64,000 nucleotides of DNA. Source: Argentina anserina. Lineage: Eukaryota > Streptophyta > Magnoliopsida > Rosales > Rosaceae. The stretch is from positions 23,134,501 through 23,198,500 of the forward strand of contig NC_065874.1 of assembly GCF_933775445.1 (NCBI RefSeq), written 5' to 3'. Position 1 is the stretch's first letter; each line of letters opens with the position of its first letter. The notes below the pieces were generated by a model, which was not told where the DNA came from, made no database searches, and was given only the letters and a program-made list of their open reading frames with translations. Below, one piece after another: positions 45,655 to 57,900 of this stretch. The position numbers and the translations under genes are program-made.

Positions 45655-46141
45655 ATGCATACAACAGAATCCTAGGTATGCTAAGTTTTTGAAAGAATTG
45701 TGCACCAATAAGAGGATGACTCGAGAGAAGGAGGTTGTCACAATGAGTGAGACGGTTTCTGCCGTGCTCCAAAGGAAGCTACCACCAAAACTTAAGGATC
45801 CAGGGAGTTTTTCTATCCCTTGTACAATTGGAAACATGACATTTGAAAAGATAATGCTAGACTTAGGTGTATCTATCAATGTAATGTCTTACTATATTTA
45901 TGAGGACCTAGGTCTAGGTGAATTGAAACAAGATAATGTTGTGATTCGATTGGATGATTGTTCCAACAAAGTCCCTTTGGGCTATGTTGAAGATGTTCTT
46001 GTGCAGGTTCCGAGCTTAATTTTCCATGCAGACTTATATGTCATTGACATGGAGCCAACTGAAGCAGATGACAAGGAGGTCCCTATCTTGTTGGGCCGTC
46101 CCTTCATGAGGACTGCACGAACGAAAATTGATGTGTTTTAG
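45636..46141 (+). pseudogene. Aspartic protease region of the Athila-like element
   Basis: Contains PGSFSIPCTIGNMTFEKIML and DLGVSINVMS, the Athila-type active site (DLG.S in place of DTG/DSG), then VPILLGRPFMRTARTKIDVF. It lies one frame from gag and in the frame of the reverse transcriptase. Stop at 46139-46141. Confidence 0.85.
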
Positions 46142-46606
46142 TGGATCACTCACCTTTGAGTTCGATGGTGAAGTGATTAGCTTCAATATCTTTGAAGCCA
46201 TGCATATCCCTTTTCAGAATTAAGTGATTGTTTTTCAGTTGACATTCTTGATTCCCTTGCAGATAACTATCTAGATACCTTGGCACATGACGAGTTGGCA
46301 CTCACTATTACCCAAGGGGCCAGATTTACAAGTGATGGTTCTAACGTTTCTGAGTTAGAAACTAATGATGCCGTGCCATCCTTTGTTCTAGAAAACGTGA
46401 CCTCTATTGAGGTTGCATGTGAGGTAAGCTATGTCTCTCCTAGTCCAATTCTCTTAACTACTAACAAGAATCTTCCTTCTGTGGTGCAAGCTCCAAAGCT
46501 TTATCCTAAGGTTCTTCTGAATCACTTGAAGTATGCGTTCTTGGGAGATGAGGATACATTGCCCGTGATCATTTCATCTGTACTCAACAAGGAATAAGAG
46601 GAGAGA

Positions 46607-48142
46607 TTGATTGTAGTGTTAAAGAGACACAAGACGACAATAGGATGGACCCTAGCCGACATCAAAAGAATCAGCCATACAATGTGTGTGCACCGAATTT
46701 TCCTTGAAAATGGTGCCAAACCGACCAAGGAAGGTCAGCGACGTCTTCACCCACCAATGATGCAAGTTGTCAAGGACGAGATCACTAAGTTGCATGATTG
46801 TGCTGTGATCTACCTCATCTCAGATAGTAGGTGGATCTCTCCCATTCAAGTTGTGCCAAAGAAGTCAGGTATCACGGTGGTGAAGAACAAAGATAACGAG
46901 CTGGTACCTCAAAGGACAGTGACCGGTCACCGTGTGTGTATCGACTATAGGAAGCTCAATGCTACAACAAGGAAGGACCATATGCCGTTGCCATTCATTG
47001 ATCAAATGCTTGAGAGATTAGCTGGTCATTCTTTCTATTGTTTCCTTGATGGATATAGTGGATAAAATCAAATTAGTGTTGTGGAAGAAGATCAAGAGAT
47101 GACTACGTTCACATTCCCTTTTGGTATGTTTGCTTATCGTCGCATGCCTTTTGGTTTATGCAACGCTCCAGGTACGTTTCAACGTTGTATGTATCACATT
47201 TTCTCTGAGTATATTGGTTCTAAAATTGAAGTTTTCATGAATGATTTTTCTGTTTATGGTGAAAATTTTGAAACATGTCTAGAGAATGTTGAACTTGTGC
47301 TTAAACGTTGTGAAGAAACTAACTTGGTTTTGAATTGGGAAAAATGTCATTTCATGGTTACGCAAGGCATTGTCTTAGGCCATATTGTTTCATCTAGAGG
47401 AATTGAGGTTGATAAGTCTAAAATAGATCTTGTGCGTCACTTACCCCTCCCCACAAATGTGAGGGATGTTCGATCATTTCTTGGACATGCAGGTTTCTAT
47501 CGTAGGTTTATCAATGACTTTTCCAAGATTGCGAGACCAATGAGTTCATTGCTTGAAAAAGACATTCCCTTTCACTTTGATGATGATTGTAAGCATACAT
47601 TTTAGACATTGAAGAAGCTCTTGACGTTGGCACCAATCATGGCACCACCGGATTGGTCCTTGCCATTTGAATTAATTTGTGATGCCGCCAACTATGCAGT
47701 TGAAGCCGTGCTACGACAGAGGAAGGATAAGGAGCTCTATGCCATCTATTATGCCTCACGAACGCTCAATGATGCTCAACAGAACTACACCACAACTGAA
47801 AAAGAACTTCTTACCGTGATCTTTGCTTTAGATAAGTTTCGTTCTTACTTACTTCAATCCAAAGTTATTGTTTACACTGACTATGCAACTTTGAAGTACT
47901 TAATGACGAAGAAGGATGCCAAACGGAGATTGATTCGATGGATTCTTTTACTCCAAGAGTTTGATCTCGAGATCAAGGACAAGAAGGGAAATGACAATAT
48001 TGTGGAAGATCACTTGAGTCGTTTGGTGAGAGATGTCGAGCCCTTGGCTATCCAAGAGAGTTTTCCGGATGAGCAACGCTTTCGAGTTGAGGTAAGTGAG
48101 CCACGGTATGCAGATATTGTGAATTATCTTGTTTCTAAGCAA
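46607..48142 (+). pseudogene. Reverse transcriptase and RNase H of the Athila-like element
   Basis: One frame broken by stops near 47063 and 47603. RT: GWTLADIKRISHTMCVHRIF, SPIQVVPKKSGITVV, HRVCIDYRKLNATTRKDHMP, FPFGMFAYRRMPFGLCNAPG. The catalytic box reads VFMNDFSVYG, where intact relatives have F-M-D-D, so the first catalytic Asp is Asn. Downstream is LGHIVSSRGIEVDKSKID. RNase H follows: [48 protein letters not shown], then DHLSRL. Confidence 0.9.
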
Positions 48143-48222
48143 TTTCCGGATACTTTATCGCATGCTCAAAAGAATAGACTCAAGGCATTAGCTAAGTATT
48201 ATGTTTGGGATGAACCATACTT

Positions 48223-49390
48223 GTGGAACATTGTGTTGATCAAATCATTAGGAGGTGTGTCCTTGAATCAGAACATCATTCCATACTTACTTTTTGCCAT
48301 TCTGAATCTTGTGGAGGACATTTTGGTTCATGTAGGACTGCTCTTAAGGTGTTAGAATGTGGTTTGTTTTGGCCTACGATTTTCAAAGATACATATCATT
48401 TTTGCATAAATTGTGATAGATGCCAACGCATGGGAAACTTAGGATCTAGGGATCAAATGCCTATGACACCGATTATACATGTTGAAATATTTGATTGTTG
48501 GGGTATTGATTTCATGGGACCTTTTCCCAACTCTAATGGTTTCTTGTACATACTCGTTTGTGTTTATTATGTTTCGAAATGGGTGGAAGCAAAAGCCACC
48601 CGGACTAATGATTCTCGAGTTGTTGCAGATTTCCTTCATTCTAACATTTTCTCTAGGTTTGGTATGCCGAGAGTAATCATTAGTGATGGAGGATCTCACT
48701 TTTGCAACCGGTCAATTGAGGCGTTAATGAAGAAGTATGGAATCAAGCATAAGGTTGTTACGCCTTATCACCCCTAAACAAGTGGAGTTATCTAATCGTG
48801 AGATCAAGAGAATTTTGGAGAAGTCTGTTGGACCATCACATAAGGATTGGTCTCAATGATTGGATGATGCTCTTTGGGCCTATAGGACGACATACAAGAC
48901 TCCTCTTGGCATGTCACCATTTCGTTTAGTCTATGGCAAGGCGTGCCATCTTCCTGTGGAGCTTGAACATCGTGCATGGTGGGCTGTGAAGAATTTTAAC
49001 ATGGAGATTGATGAGGCCGGATTGCATAGGAACTTGCAATTGCATGAGCTTGAAAAGATTAGGAATGAGGCCTATGATTGGGAAATGGTTTACAAGGAGA
49101 AGACTAAGACGTTCAATGACCATATGATTAGGAAGAAACACTTTGTCGTTGGGCAGAAAGTTCTTTTGTTTAACTCTCGACTTAAGTTGTATCCTGGTAA
49201 ATTACGTTCTAGATGGATAGGTCCTTTCATTATTACTAACATTTTTCCTTCTGGTACTATCATGATAAAGAGTATGGTGAAAGGCACCGAATTTCAGGTC
49301 AATGGACATCGCTTGAAGCCTTATTTTGAGAATATGGAGAATCATGTGATTGAGGAGACGTCTCTCCTTGATCCTACGGCAAGCAAGTGA
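48223..49390 (+). pseudogene. Integrase of the Athila-like element
   Basis: Frame 48223-48777 has a zinc-binding HHCC-like region ([29 protein letters not shown]). The catalytic core follows: GIDFMGPFP, VSKWVEAKATRTND, VIISDGGSHFCNRSIEALMK, VVTPYHP, then a stop. After about 80 bp with stops, the C-terminal part resumes in another frame at 48860: [40 protein letters not shown], ending [11 protein letters not shown]. The first two acidic residues of the DDE core can be seen; the region of the third is damaged. Confidence 0.88.
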
Positions 49391-51166
49391 TATTTTGGAG
49401 ATAGTCTAGGCTATAGTCTCTAAACTTAAGCCAATGAAGGAGCCATCAACGAGTGTTTGCATTTTCTTATCCCTTAACTCTTTTTAATTTTTGTTGCTTA
49501 TCATATTGTACATTGAGGGCAATGTAAGTTTTAAGTGTGGGGTGGGGGATACATCATTTGTTGTATTCTATTGTTTGATGTTTATGTGTTTCAATTTTTT
49601 TGTTTTGTTTTTCGATTTTTTGTGTCATTTTCGGTTTTGTTTTGAGTCCTAGGTATGCCTTTAACTATCTAGGATGAGTTGATCTTTGAATTTATGGTTG
49701 ATAGATGATCATGATATTGAAATGAACTTCATTGTTATTTGATGGTTAATCGATGTGTAGATTCTATACGAACATATAGTAGATGAGGATTTTGAAACTT
49801 AGGTACAGAATGAGCATGTTCCTTACTTGTTTGATTCATGTATCCTATGTGAGATTCAAGCCATATATGTGTCTTTCTTTGGAGAGTTTATTCTATCGTT
49901 TCCTGGCTTTATAACCTCATTATATCTATTTTGATCAATTCATATGCCATAGAATTGCAATGAGCTAGAGAATGCTAGAACTTACTTTGTGAAATTTTAG
50001 AAGCTTTATGTCATAATATACTCTGATTTTGAAAAAGGATTGTTGGATCTTTTTAGGATTTCCACCACTAAAGCTAAAAAGTTGTATATCCCTATTTTGA
50101 GCCCTGCTTGGGACACCTTAGTATGAACCCCTTTGAGCCTACGTTAAGCTTTTTTCTTTCATTACCAACATGTTATATCTTTGCTTAGTATAGTTATATC
50201 TCTACCTTGTCTTTCAGGCTTGGCAGAGCCAATTCTTGGAGTTAATATAGAGTGATGATTTGATTCAAGTGTGGGGTTATGCTATTGTATATATGTATGC
50301 CGTGAAAAGAGTATGAAAAAAAGGAGAAAAATTGATAGATGCCGTGTGAAAAGAAGAAGAAAAAGTATATATGCACGGTTTGAAAAAAAAATGAATGAAG
50401 AATGATGATCTCGACATACATGTTGTTTATGTGAATTTGAAGTTGTGTTGTGTTTGTTTAAGGCTCAATAATGTTATACTTTAGCCTTTGTTCGTTTTCA
50501 CAATGTTTAAAGTGAAGAATGAGTCCAACATGATGATATTTGGCCCTTGTTTATGGAGTATGGCGACATAAGGTAGATGTTTTGCTCTGCTAAGCCTTGA
50601 GGATGACCTTTGTGATTCATTTACCCTGAAAAATGTTATCCATGCCGAGCCTAAGCCTACCATTTTCTAAAGATCCGCATGATTTTTAAAATGAGTAGCT
50701 CTTGATTTGTGGAGTTTGTTTCATGAGTAAGCATATGGTTTGGGTTCATTTGTGCATATGATTGGTATCTTTAATGAGGTTTTCGATTTCACTATGTTTA
50801 TAACTCTTGTGTTTGAAAAGCTTTTAAGCATATGCCATGTTTTTGAAAATTTGTTTTTGGAGTGCATATCCTTTGTGAGTTGAATTTGAACATGTTTTGA
50901 ACATGTCGAGCTTAATATCACATTTGTTTCTATCATGTCTTACTTATTAAATGAAATCTCATGTTTATTAACCATTGAATTCATAATATCTATTTCTATT
51001 GAGTGTTATTCTTGATGCTATGAGTTTGAAGATCTCTGAGACAAAATGTTGAAGGCATTAGAATGTTGTGTCATTAGTTTTAGTTGCTTTGATTTTTGTT
51101 TTATGTTTTGATTTTCCTTTTTTAAGTGTTTGCTAAGGGACTAGCAAAGTCTAAGTGTAGGGTTGT
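49391..51166. other. 3' non-coding region of the Athila-like element
   Basis: About 1.8 kb between integrase and the 3' LTR with no envelope-like reading frame. It includes a G-rich tract AGTGTGGGGTGGGGGATA (49532-49550), an internal polypurine tract of the kind seen in Athila/Tat elements. A second tract, AGTGTAGGGTTGT, directly precedes the 3' LTR. Confidence 0.7.
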
Positions 51167-52741
51167 TGATAGGAGCACATAGTGTGACGTTCTTAATGTA
51201 TATATCTCATATTCTTATGCTTTGTTACTTCTTTTTAGTTGTTTTAGGTTCATATTCGTCATTTGTATGTCCTAACTAGAGCTATGCCGAATTTTGAATG
51301 ATTTGATGATGAAATTGTGCTAAGTGTTAGAAATCCTTATTGAGCTAGGATTCCTTACTCGACTAGGACTCTATTTTCATATTTTCATTATTTCCTATTC
51401 CTTAATTATCAATTTCTTTTCAGGAAATACAAATCCTATTTAGACAAGGAGTAGTGATGTCGTGATGCATTCCTAGTAAAACAAGGAAATCATGTCCGAG
51501 TTGAAGAAGGAGAAGAAGAGGCCGGCCTAGATATTCATAGTTGGACAAGGAGAGATGACGTGCAACTCTTAAGTGTCTCCCTATTGGATTTGGTTTCCTA
51601 CATCAAGTTAGATTTGGAGTACATGAGTCAAAGTCCATATTAAAGAAGATTTCAGCTTCCCAATCCAATTATATCTCCTAATTGGGACGGCATGAAGGCT
51701 TTTGTGACTCATATATATAGAGGCACGGCCTCAGTGTTTATTCATCATCAACCTTGCACACAAGCACAAGCCATAGCTCTGCCGAATCAGTCTCTCATCC
51801 ACCAAGAAATCCTAAAACTGAAATTCATCCTTTTCCATTCTTTGGATTCGAAGCAAGTAGCCTAGGATCTTCGTTTGCTTGGAATAAACCGCGTACGATT
51901 ATTTCAAAGTGTAACTCTATGATCTTTATGTTTTATTTCGGTTTTCTATGTTCTTGTTCTTGGATGATTTATGTTTTTGTTTTGTTAGAGTTTAATTCGA
52001 TCTTGTCTATGAGATAGTTCTGACTTTCGAATTATGTAATGATATGAAGATTTTGATTTCTATTCCATGATTTTAGGTTTTATGCCGTGAGTTCTTGTTC
52101 ATTTTTTTGATTGAATTTCGGTGTGTTCTTATATTGCATGTGTGATTAAGACAAGTAGTTGATGTTGCATATGTTAATCATTCAAAGCTAGTAACGATTA
52201 TGATACAAGTAGTGGATTAATTGTTCTTTGTTATTCCACCGATTTTGATTCTAAGTTCGGCATTGGATAAGTGCTTAAAACATGTTGATTTCTCTATGTG
52301 ATATGTAATTGCATGATGAATTGGTATGTTAGATTTCGTAGCAAGATAAGTAGTTGAGCTCGAATGTATCTATGTAGTAGGAACCAAGTAGGAACTTGAT
52401 GCATGATCGAACTTAGTTTGAACCTTGATACCTACGGCATGAACATGATTGAGAATAGATTTCGATGGCTTTGTTCTTACATGATTTGTTTTGGTGATGC
52501 ATTGTGTGTTGGTTGGTTGATCACATGTATATATTAGTTTAGGTTTTATTTTCTATTTTTTTTTTACTTTCAATCTGATCCTATATACCAAACTCTTTTA
52601 TATCTTTATGAAATCGTGTTAAGTGTTTGTGATCCTAAGCCCTGGTTGGATCCCCGGTTTGTGAACGATACCCTCTTGCGTTTATACTACTTACGATGCT
52701 TACAGGGTTAAATATTGATGTCGGGTAATCGAGTCTTATCA
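51167..52741 (+). repeat. 3' LTR of the Athila-like element
   Basis: Starts TGATAGGAGCACATAGTGTG and ends GAGTCTTATCA, 1575 bp. Highly similar to the 5' LTR, with the same TATA box (about 51712-51719). Confidence 0.92.
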
Positions 52742-52746
52742 TCATC

Positions 52747-53690
52747 TCTAATTTTTTCATACTTGGCAATTAATTCCTTCTCAAGAACATGAATAAAAGT
52801 ATTATTACCTTTAGCGAAAAAGAGTTCTTTTCTGCTTAAAAATATTACCAAAGACCTCTTTATTCCAAATATTGAGAGAATAAGCCAAACCTTGAGTTTT
52901 TTGGAAGAGATCACCACCACAATTGTTCCATGTGTCAGTCACCTTATCAATATAGCTTTCGTGCTGCATCCACATAGCTTGAAACCTGAAAGGAGAATTA
53001 GTTCTTGAAGTCCTAACATCAGGCTTCAGCTTGATTAATATAGGGCAGTGATCTGATTTCATTCTAGCAAGGTGGATGACACAAGTATCAGGAAAATGGA
53101 GCCTACATTCACTAGAACAAAAGCTTCTATGTAATCTCTCTTTAACATAATTATTAGTCCAAGTGACATCTGCTTCTTGGTAGCCCATGTCAATCAAGCC
53201 ATTTCTGACGACCTAGTCTTGCATACCCCCAAATTTATAATGTTGAGAGCCATTAATCTTATTAGAAAATGATAGAAGTTCATTAAAATCTCCCACCAAA
53301 ATTCAAGGCAAATTGTGTTTCTTAATCAGATCATCAAGAGAAGTCCAAAGTCCACTTCTAGAAGTGTTGCAGGAACTAGCATAAATCCCCGTCAAAAGCC
53401 ATTCCAAGAGATCTTAGCTGAAATAAACTGAAAATTATGATCAACAATATCAACAGTAATTTTGTTTCTATTCCACAAAAACCAAATGCCACCAGAAAAT
53501 CTATTAGCTTCCATAGCTTCAAAGTCAGTAAAGCCAAGAGAGAGTAAGCATTTCTTAGCACCAGAGAATTGGATTCGAGGTTCACAAACAATAAGCAAGT
53601 ATACCTTGTTCATCTTCACAAGATCCTGGATAGAGGACCTGAACTATTCACCCCAGCTCCTCGAGCATTCCAGAAGAGAATATGATCCAT
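52747..53690 (-). pseudogene. LINE ORF2, endonuclease domain
   Basis: Starts ATG 53690 (MDHILFWNARGAG), the usual N-terminus of plant L1-type endonucleases. It continues SGGIWFLWNRNKITVDIVDH in another frame, then YQEADVTWTNNYVKERLHRS and MKSDHCPILIKL (the SDH-type active-site motif kept). It ends with LEKELIAKYEKIRDD at the Athila insertion point. Several stops and shifts. Confidence 0.85.
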
Positions 53691-53727
53691 TAAAAATGAT
53701 GAAATGGATAAGGGAGAGAAAACTCAA

Positions 53728-54060
53728 CTAGGAATCAATCATATCTTCCCCAGAGTGGGAAAGAAGATCAGCAGCATTAGACAACTTGCTATTTTCAGCA
53801 AAAATCTGGTCAACAATATTATCAGAACTATGCACTTTATTAATTTCACTAGCATTAGTTAAAACATTCTCAGGTGGGCAATGACCAAAGAGAGCAGATA
53901 TCTCATTACCAAAAACATTACCAACATTATCATATGGGAGCTTCTTAATAGCAGTTGGTTGCTTGGTAATAGTAGTTGAGAAATTTTTATTTTTCTTCTG
54001 ATAAAACTTCACCATTTTAGTACCACTAGCACTAGCAACATTAGAGACATCTTCTATAGG
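53728..54060 (-). pseudogene. LINE ORF1 remnant (C-terminal end)
   Basis: Minus-strand frame reading DVSNVASASGTKMVKFYQKK, then about 80 further residues, ending GEDMIDS. It lies just before ORF2 with a 37-bp gap. The LINE ends 5' at 54068, so nearly all of ORF1, including any zinc knuckle, was lost by 5' truncation. Confidence 0.6.
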
Positions 54061-54068
54061 AATAAAAA

Positions 54069-54079
54069 TAATTTTCTAA
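54069..54079. repeat. LINE target-site duplication, 5' side
   Basis: TAATTTTCTAA, identical to 37037-37047. Confidence 0.85.
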
Positions 54080-54084
54080 AAAAT

Positions 54085-55350
54085 TATTGGAATGGTTGAT
54101 TTTTTTTACTGTTGGTCTTAATAAAGTATGAATTGATGACTTATATATTTCCACATGCTTGTTTTGTTGCATTTGCAAGTTCTTTTTGTTCAGCAGCTAA
54201 GAATTTGCCCAGACCTTAGCTTATACGCACTGGGAAATTATGAACACATGCTTATTTTATTTTTACTGTTTTGCTTTGATCTATCAAAGTGATTAAAGTA
54301 AGCCATCCAAGTGGTAGATTGACTCGATTTAACTGTATCCATACTTTTTTCTGTTGTCTGCTTCGTTCAGATTTGGCTGCGTAGTGTTTTTTTTCTGTTA
54401 TAACGATAAACGATTAATGATCTTTCAATGCACGCTTACCCTCCATTTTTTCCTTCTCAAATTTGTACTTCTCTGCCTTCGCATGAGTAAGTTGTTCCAA
54501 CATTCATACCAATCGTCGGACCTTACTCTTTGCCCGCCATCGTATCTTATCTATATAAAGACCAAATTGATCATTCAGTTTGATTCTCAATTCATACTAG
54601 AATCTTAATTGACATTTAGCATATACTATTTTTGAGTTGATGGTGTCAATGTTCATGACTCTTTTACCCTTGCCCGCATTCTTATTTACAACATCAACGC
54701 ACATATAGCTATGTTTTGTTTTAGTTTGCTTTCTTTTCTCTCTACACTCTCTTCCTCTGTCTCTCTTTTTTATTTGTACTAGGTTTGGGTTTCTGTGCGC
54801 CATCCTCAGTTTCTTCCTCTTTGTTTCTCTAAAAAAACTATTGTTTTATGCAGCTCATGCTTTGAATCTCATCTCTTTTTCAGATCGATTTACTTTCAAT
54901 TGAGATTTGATTTGGGATTGTCAATTTTAGGGTTGGCATCAGCAAGTTCGGGTGTGGAATATATTTTCATACTTCATCGACAGAGCAAGATCAGTTATTC
55001 TTACTTCTATTGTTTTGGATGATTCGTATTCTATTGGCTGATGGTGTTGCTTAGATCATTTAGTTGGAAAATGGGTTTCTTTGGATTGTTTGATTGTTTT
55101 CTCTTTGGTTTTGTGTTATGTCTGTTTAGAATTGGAGTTGGGTGCTTCAGTTTTAGGTTGGGAAAGTAGTTCTATTTGGTTTCGTTGCTCTTCTTCTCAA
55201 TTGGATTCTTAGTTAGGCCTTCAATTGAATTGAATTCAATTCTACATGACTTTATCTTATTTTGACGACTCATAATTTTCCTAAGTTGGTTTGTTGTCCA
55301 AGGAAGTGGAGACACAACGAGAGACTCAACCACGACTTCATTGACTTGGA
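54085..55350. other. Intergenic; no gene recognised
   Basis: Contains a CT-rich leader-like stretch (54720-54840) and short frames such as 54795-55022, without recognisable protein similarity. It may include an old promoter. Nothing firm. Confidence 0.35.
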
Positions 55351-55682
55351 GTGCTAAAGTCAATAATTAGTGTGAAAGCTAAAGTCAGCTTATCAACGAA
55401 GAAATCTTAGTGACTGCATGCTCGCAAACTTTGTCATGAGTGAAGCCACGATTTCTGGACTTTATGATGACATTGGACTTGAAGTTGCGACTGTTATATG
55501 ACAGTTACTAATTACGACCATGGACACCTTGCTAATAACTACGGTGCGTGACTTGCTGCAGCCTAACGGGTACAAGAGAACTACCTTTGTTCAAGATTGC
55601 GCAGCAAGCATCAGGATTTGACCTGACCAATAATTGTTGACCAAATGACCAACTAATCCCTAGAATTTCGTGGGCAAAATTC

Positions 55683-55699
55683 CTTGAAGGGGGGAAGAA
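55683..55699 (+). promoter_or_regulatory. Polypurine tract before the gypsy-type LTR
   Basis: CTTGAAGGGGGGAAGAA directly before TGTAATAC. It is preceded by AATTTCGTGGGCAAAATTC, a sequence typical of the pol end in Tekay-like chromoviruses. It shows that the LTR starting at 55700 is a 3' LTR. Confidence 0.75.
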
Positions 55700-55820
55700 T
55701 GTAATACATGAGATTTCTAATCTCGCTTACCGATACATTAGGAATAATTAATCGAGATTTGTCGAAAACTGTAGTTTAATACGTTGATATTAAACTACTT
55801 GTCGTCATAAGCGTTTCAGA

Positions 55821-56427
55821 CAGTGTTTTAAAAAGCGACCGCCTGGACCGCTTAGGCAGCGCCTAGGTGCTAAGAGGTTGGTCACCGCCACATTTATTGC
55901 CTATTCGGCCATCTGTGGCGTTCGAGGGATATGGTGGCCACCTAGGCTGTCTTAAGCAGTCAACGACATTCCATGTGATGGTCAAAATTTGTGGACTTTT
56001 AGAAAAAATAAAACATAGTGGAAGTAAAAGAACTTCATCATGAAGATTTTATTTCGAATGATGACACGGAAGATGAAAAAAGAAAAACGGACATTGAGTT
56101 TGAGTGTGACACCGAAGAAGGTAGTGAACAATTTGGAGAATAAGAACTTGAGATTTAGTCTTGCATTTGTTTTACAATTTATCGTTTATTTTAATATATT
56201 TATATGACCTTTGAGCTTAAGTAATTTTGAATTTAGACAATTTGAAAATTAATATTGAGCATTATTATATATTTTTAATCATAAAAATATTTTAAATACA
56301 TGTATAAAATATATAAATATTTAATAATTCGAATCCGCCTAGGCGCCGTCTAAGAGGCCGCCTAGCTGTCTAGGTGCTATGAGGTAACCTTCCGCGTGCA
56401 TGCTATCTAGCGCTTTTTCGAACCTTG
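55821..56427. mobile_element. Non-autonomous hAT element (607 bp)
   Basis: Starts CAGTGTTTTAAAAAGCG and ends CGCTTTTTCGAACCTTG, an imperfect inverted repeat. Flanked by GTTTCAGA (55813-55820) and ATTTCAGA (56428-56435), 8 bp with one mismatch. Same family as 10577-14286: shared GGCCATCTGTGGCG block and CCGCCTAGGCGCCG ends, AT-rich middle. No transposase. Confidence 0.88.
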
Positions 56428-57325
56428 ATTTCAGACGCTCCAATTTATATTTCTAACTTTAAAAAATATTTTCTTTGTTTTAAAAATGCCTTACTTAAAT
56501 TGTTTTACGCGAATTAACCACGTCCATCGGTTTAATGTCATTGAATAGCCATGGTTGGATCAATTTCTATTAATTGATCTGGGACTTTTCTCTTAAGCTC
56601 TTTAAAAACGCCCAAACTCTTTCTTTCTTTGATCCAAAGTTTGAGCCCAATTCTTATTCCCTTTTTATCTCTTCCACCTCACATCTCTCTTCACTCTCCT
56701 CACTTGACAACACAGAGAGAACTTCTCCATGTTCTCTTTAGGTTCCACTGACGAACCATCTCCCCTCTCAGCCTCTCTCTGGCCACGGATCCAACATGCA
56801 TCACTACCATTAAACTCAGCTCTTTCTTCTCTACAAAACCATACCAACAAAACATAAGCTTATTCTTGATTTCTCCAAATCAGAGAAGGAAGAAAACCAC
56901 CAATCTCCATTGATTCCGGCGATTCCTTCAACTACGTTGAGTTCCATATCTTGGTACCCAATTCAATTATTTTTTCAATTTCTTAGATTGAAGCTAAATT
57001 AAGGTTCTCTGCCTTTTTACCATGTTTCCACCGCCACTACACCATCGGTTTCCACATTCACAGTGATGCCCTTGAAGCTCCGGTCATATTTTCAATCTTG
57101 TATTGGTGAGCCAACCTTCCATCGTTGTCTTTGATTCAATTTCCATACTTCATTTTCTATTTTCCTTGCGATTTTCCTTATACTGAGCCTTCGTCATTTT
57201 TTCCCTTTCATCATTGACGAAAGCTAGCCACTGTATGATCAAGGACGAGTTCTGAAACATAACCCATTGTCTTGAGAGGAGATTTGGGTACTACAGCTCG
57301 GATTTGAGCAAGGAGGAGTCACCAG

Positions 57326-57900
57326 CTATGTTGCACGGACATAGACACGGACATAGCGCGACACGGCGGCACGACAAATCTCAAAAATTCCTATATCGAC
57401 ACCGCTCGAACACGGAAAAATAAAAATAATTATATATATTTTTAATACATAAAATAAATTAACAATACCACTATAAAAGTTGTAAAAGCTCCGTCTTTGA
57501 TACTTCATTACTTCCACTCTCACTGCTAATTCACATCTAATTACTTCTACTTCAATAATCAATACTCAATAATCTATACAAATTGTAATACCCGAGATTT
57601 CTAATCTCGATTACCGACTCATTAAAACTAATTAATTGATGTTTTCTTTAAATGTCGAAAAATGTAGTTTAATACGTCGATATTAAACTACACGTCACCA
57701 ATTGTTTGGAAATGTCTTCAGAATATTTTTCCGGCGCTCGAATTAGTTTTTACGAATTTCTAATGTTTTACTTGTTTTTAAAATGTTTTTCAGTTTGGCT
57801 TTTTAATTTAGTGCTTAAATGGTCAATATTTTCATATACGCCCACGTGCCTCGTCCAATACGAAAAAAAATGTGTATCGTGTCGTATCCATGCAACATAG
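57326..57900. mobile_element. TIR element CTATGTTGCA...TGCAACATAG with a nested LTR fragment
   Basis: Begins CTATGTTGCACGGACATAG and ends GTCGTATCCATGCAACATAG. Flanked by GTCACCAG(C) at 57318 and 57901, an 8-bp duplication (9 bp if the first C is counted), so hAT or Mutator type. Inside, from 57584, is the start of another gypsy LTR. Confidence 0.82.
57584..57800 (+). repeat. Partial gypsy LTR (5' end only) inside the TIR element
   Basis: TGTAATACCCGAGATTTC, then AATGTAGTTTAATACG and GATATTAAACTAC, matching the first 200 bp or so of the LTR at 55700. The right boundary is unclear; similarity fades near 57790. Less decayed at its tip (CCCGAG) than the copy at 55700 (CATGAG). Confidence 0.7.

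Larger units (their letters stand above)
41752..52741 (+). mobile_element. Athila-like Ty3/gypsy LTR retrotransposon, full length (10,990 bp), inactive
   Basis: LTRs of 1578 and 1575 bp flank a tRNA-Asp-type PBS, gag, protease, reverse transcriptase, RNase H and integrase in gypsy order, then a long non-coding 3' part with an internal G-rich tract. It is inserted in the LINE with a 5-bp duplication, GCATC (41747-41751) and TCATC (52742-52746), with one mismatch. The order, the PBS type, the phrase KRWLYSLPAEIITTWDE in gag and the long 3' non-coding region place it in the Athila/Tat branch. Stops, frameshifts and a changed RT active site disable it. Confidence 0.93.
37048..54068 (-). mobile_element. 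5'-truncated LINE (L1-type), split by a solo LTR and an Athila element
   Basis: Minus-strand non-LTR retrotransposon in three pieces: 54068-52747, 41751-41180 and 39653-37048, about 4.5 kb in all. It has an ORF1 remnant, endonuclease, reverse transcriptase, a C-terminal zinc-ribbon-type region and RNase H, then a short poly(A) tail (plus-strand T run 37048-37055). A perfect 11-bp duplication TAATTTTCTAA lies at 37037-37047 and 54069-54079, outside all nested insertions, which proves the pieces are one insertion. Stops and frameshifts make it dead. Confidence 0.93.

Noticed and set aside
49391..51166. Envelope-like gene in the Athila element
   Set aside because: Only short scattered frames, mostly on the minus strand; no signal peptide or membrane-segment pattern.
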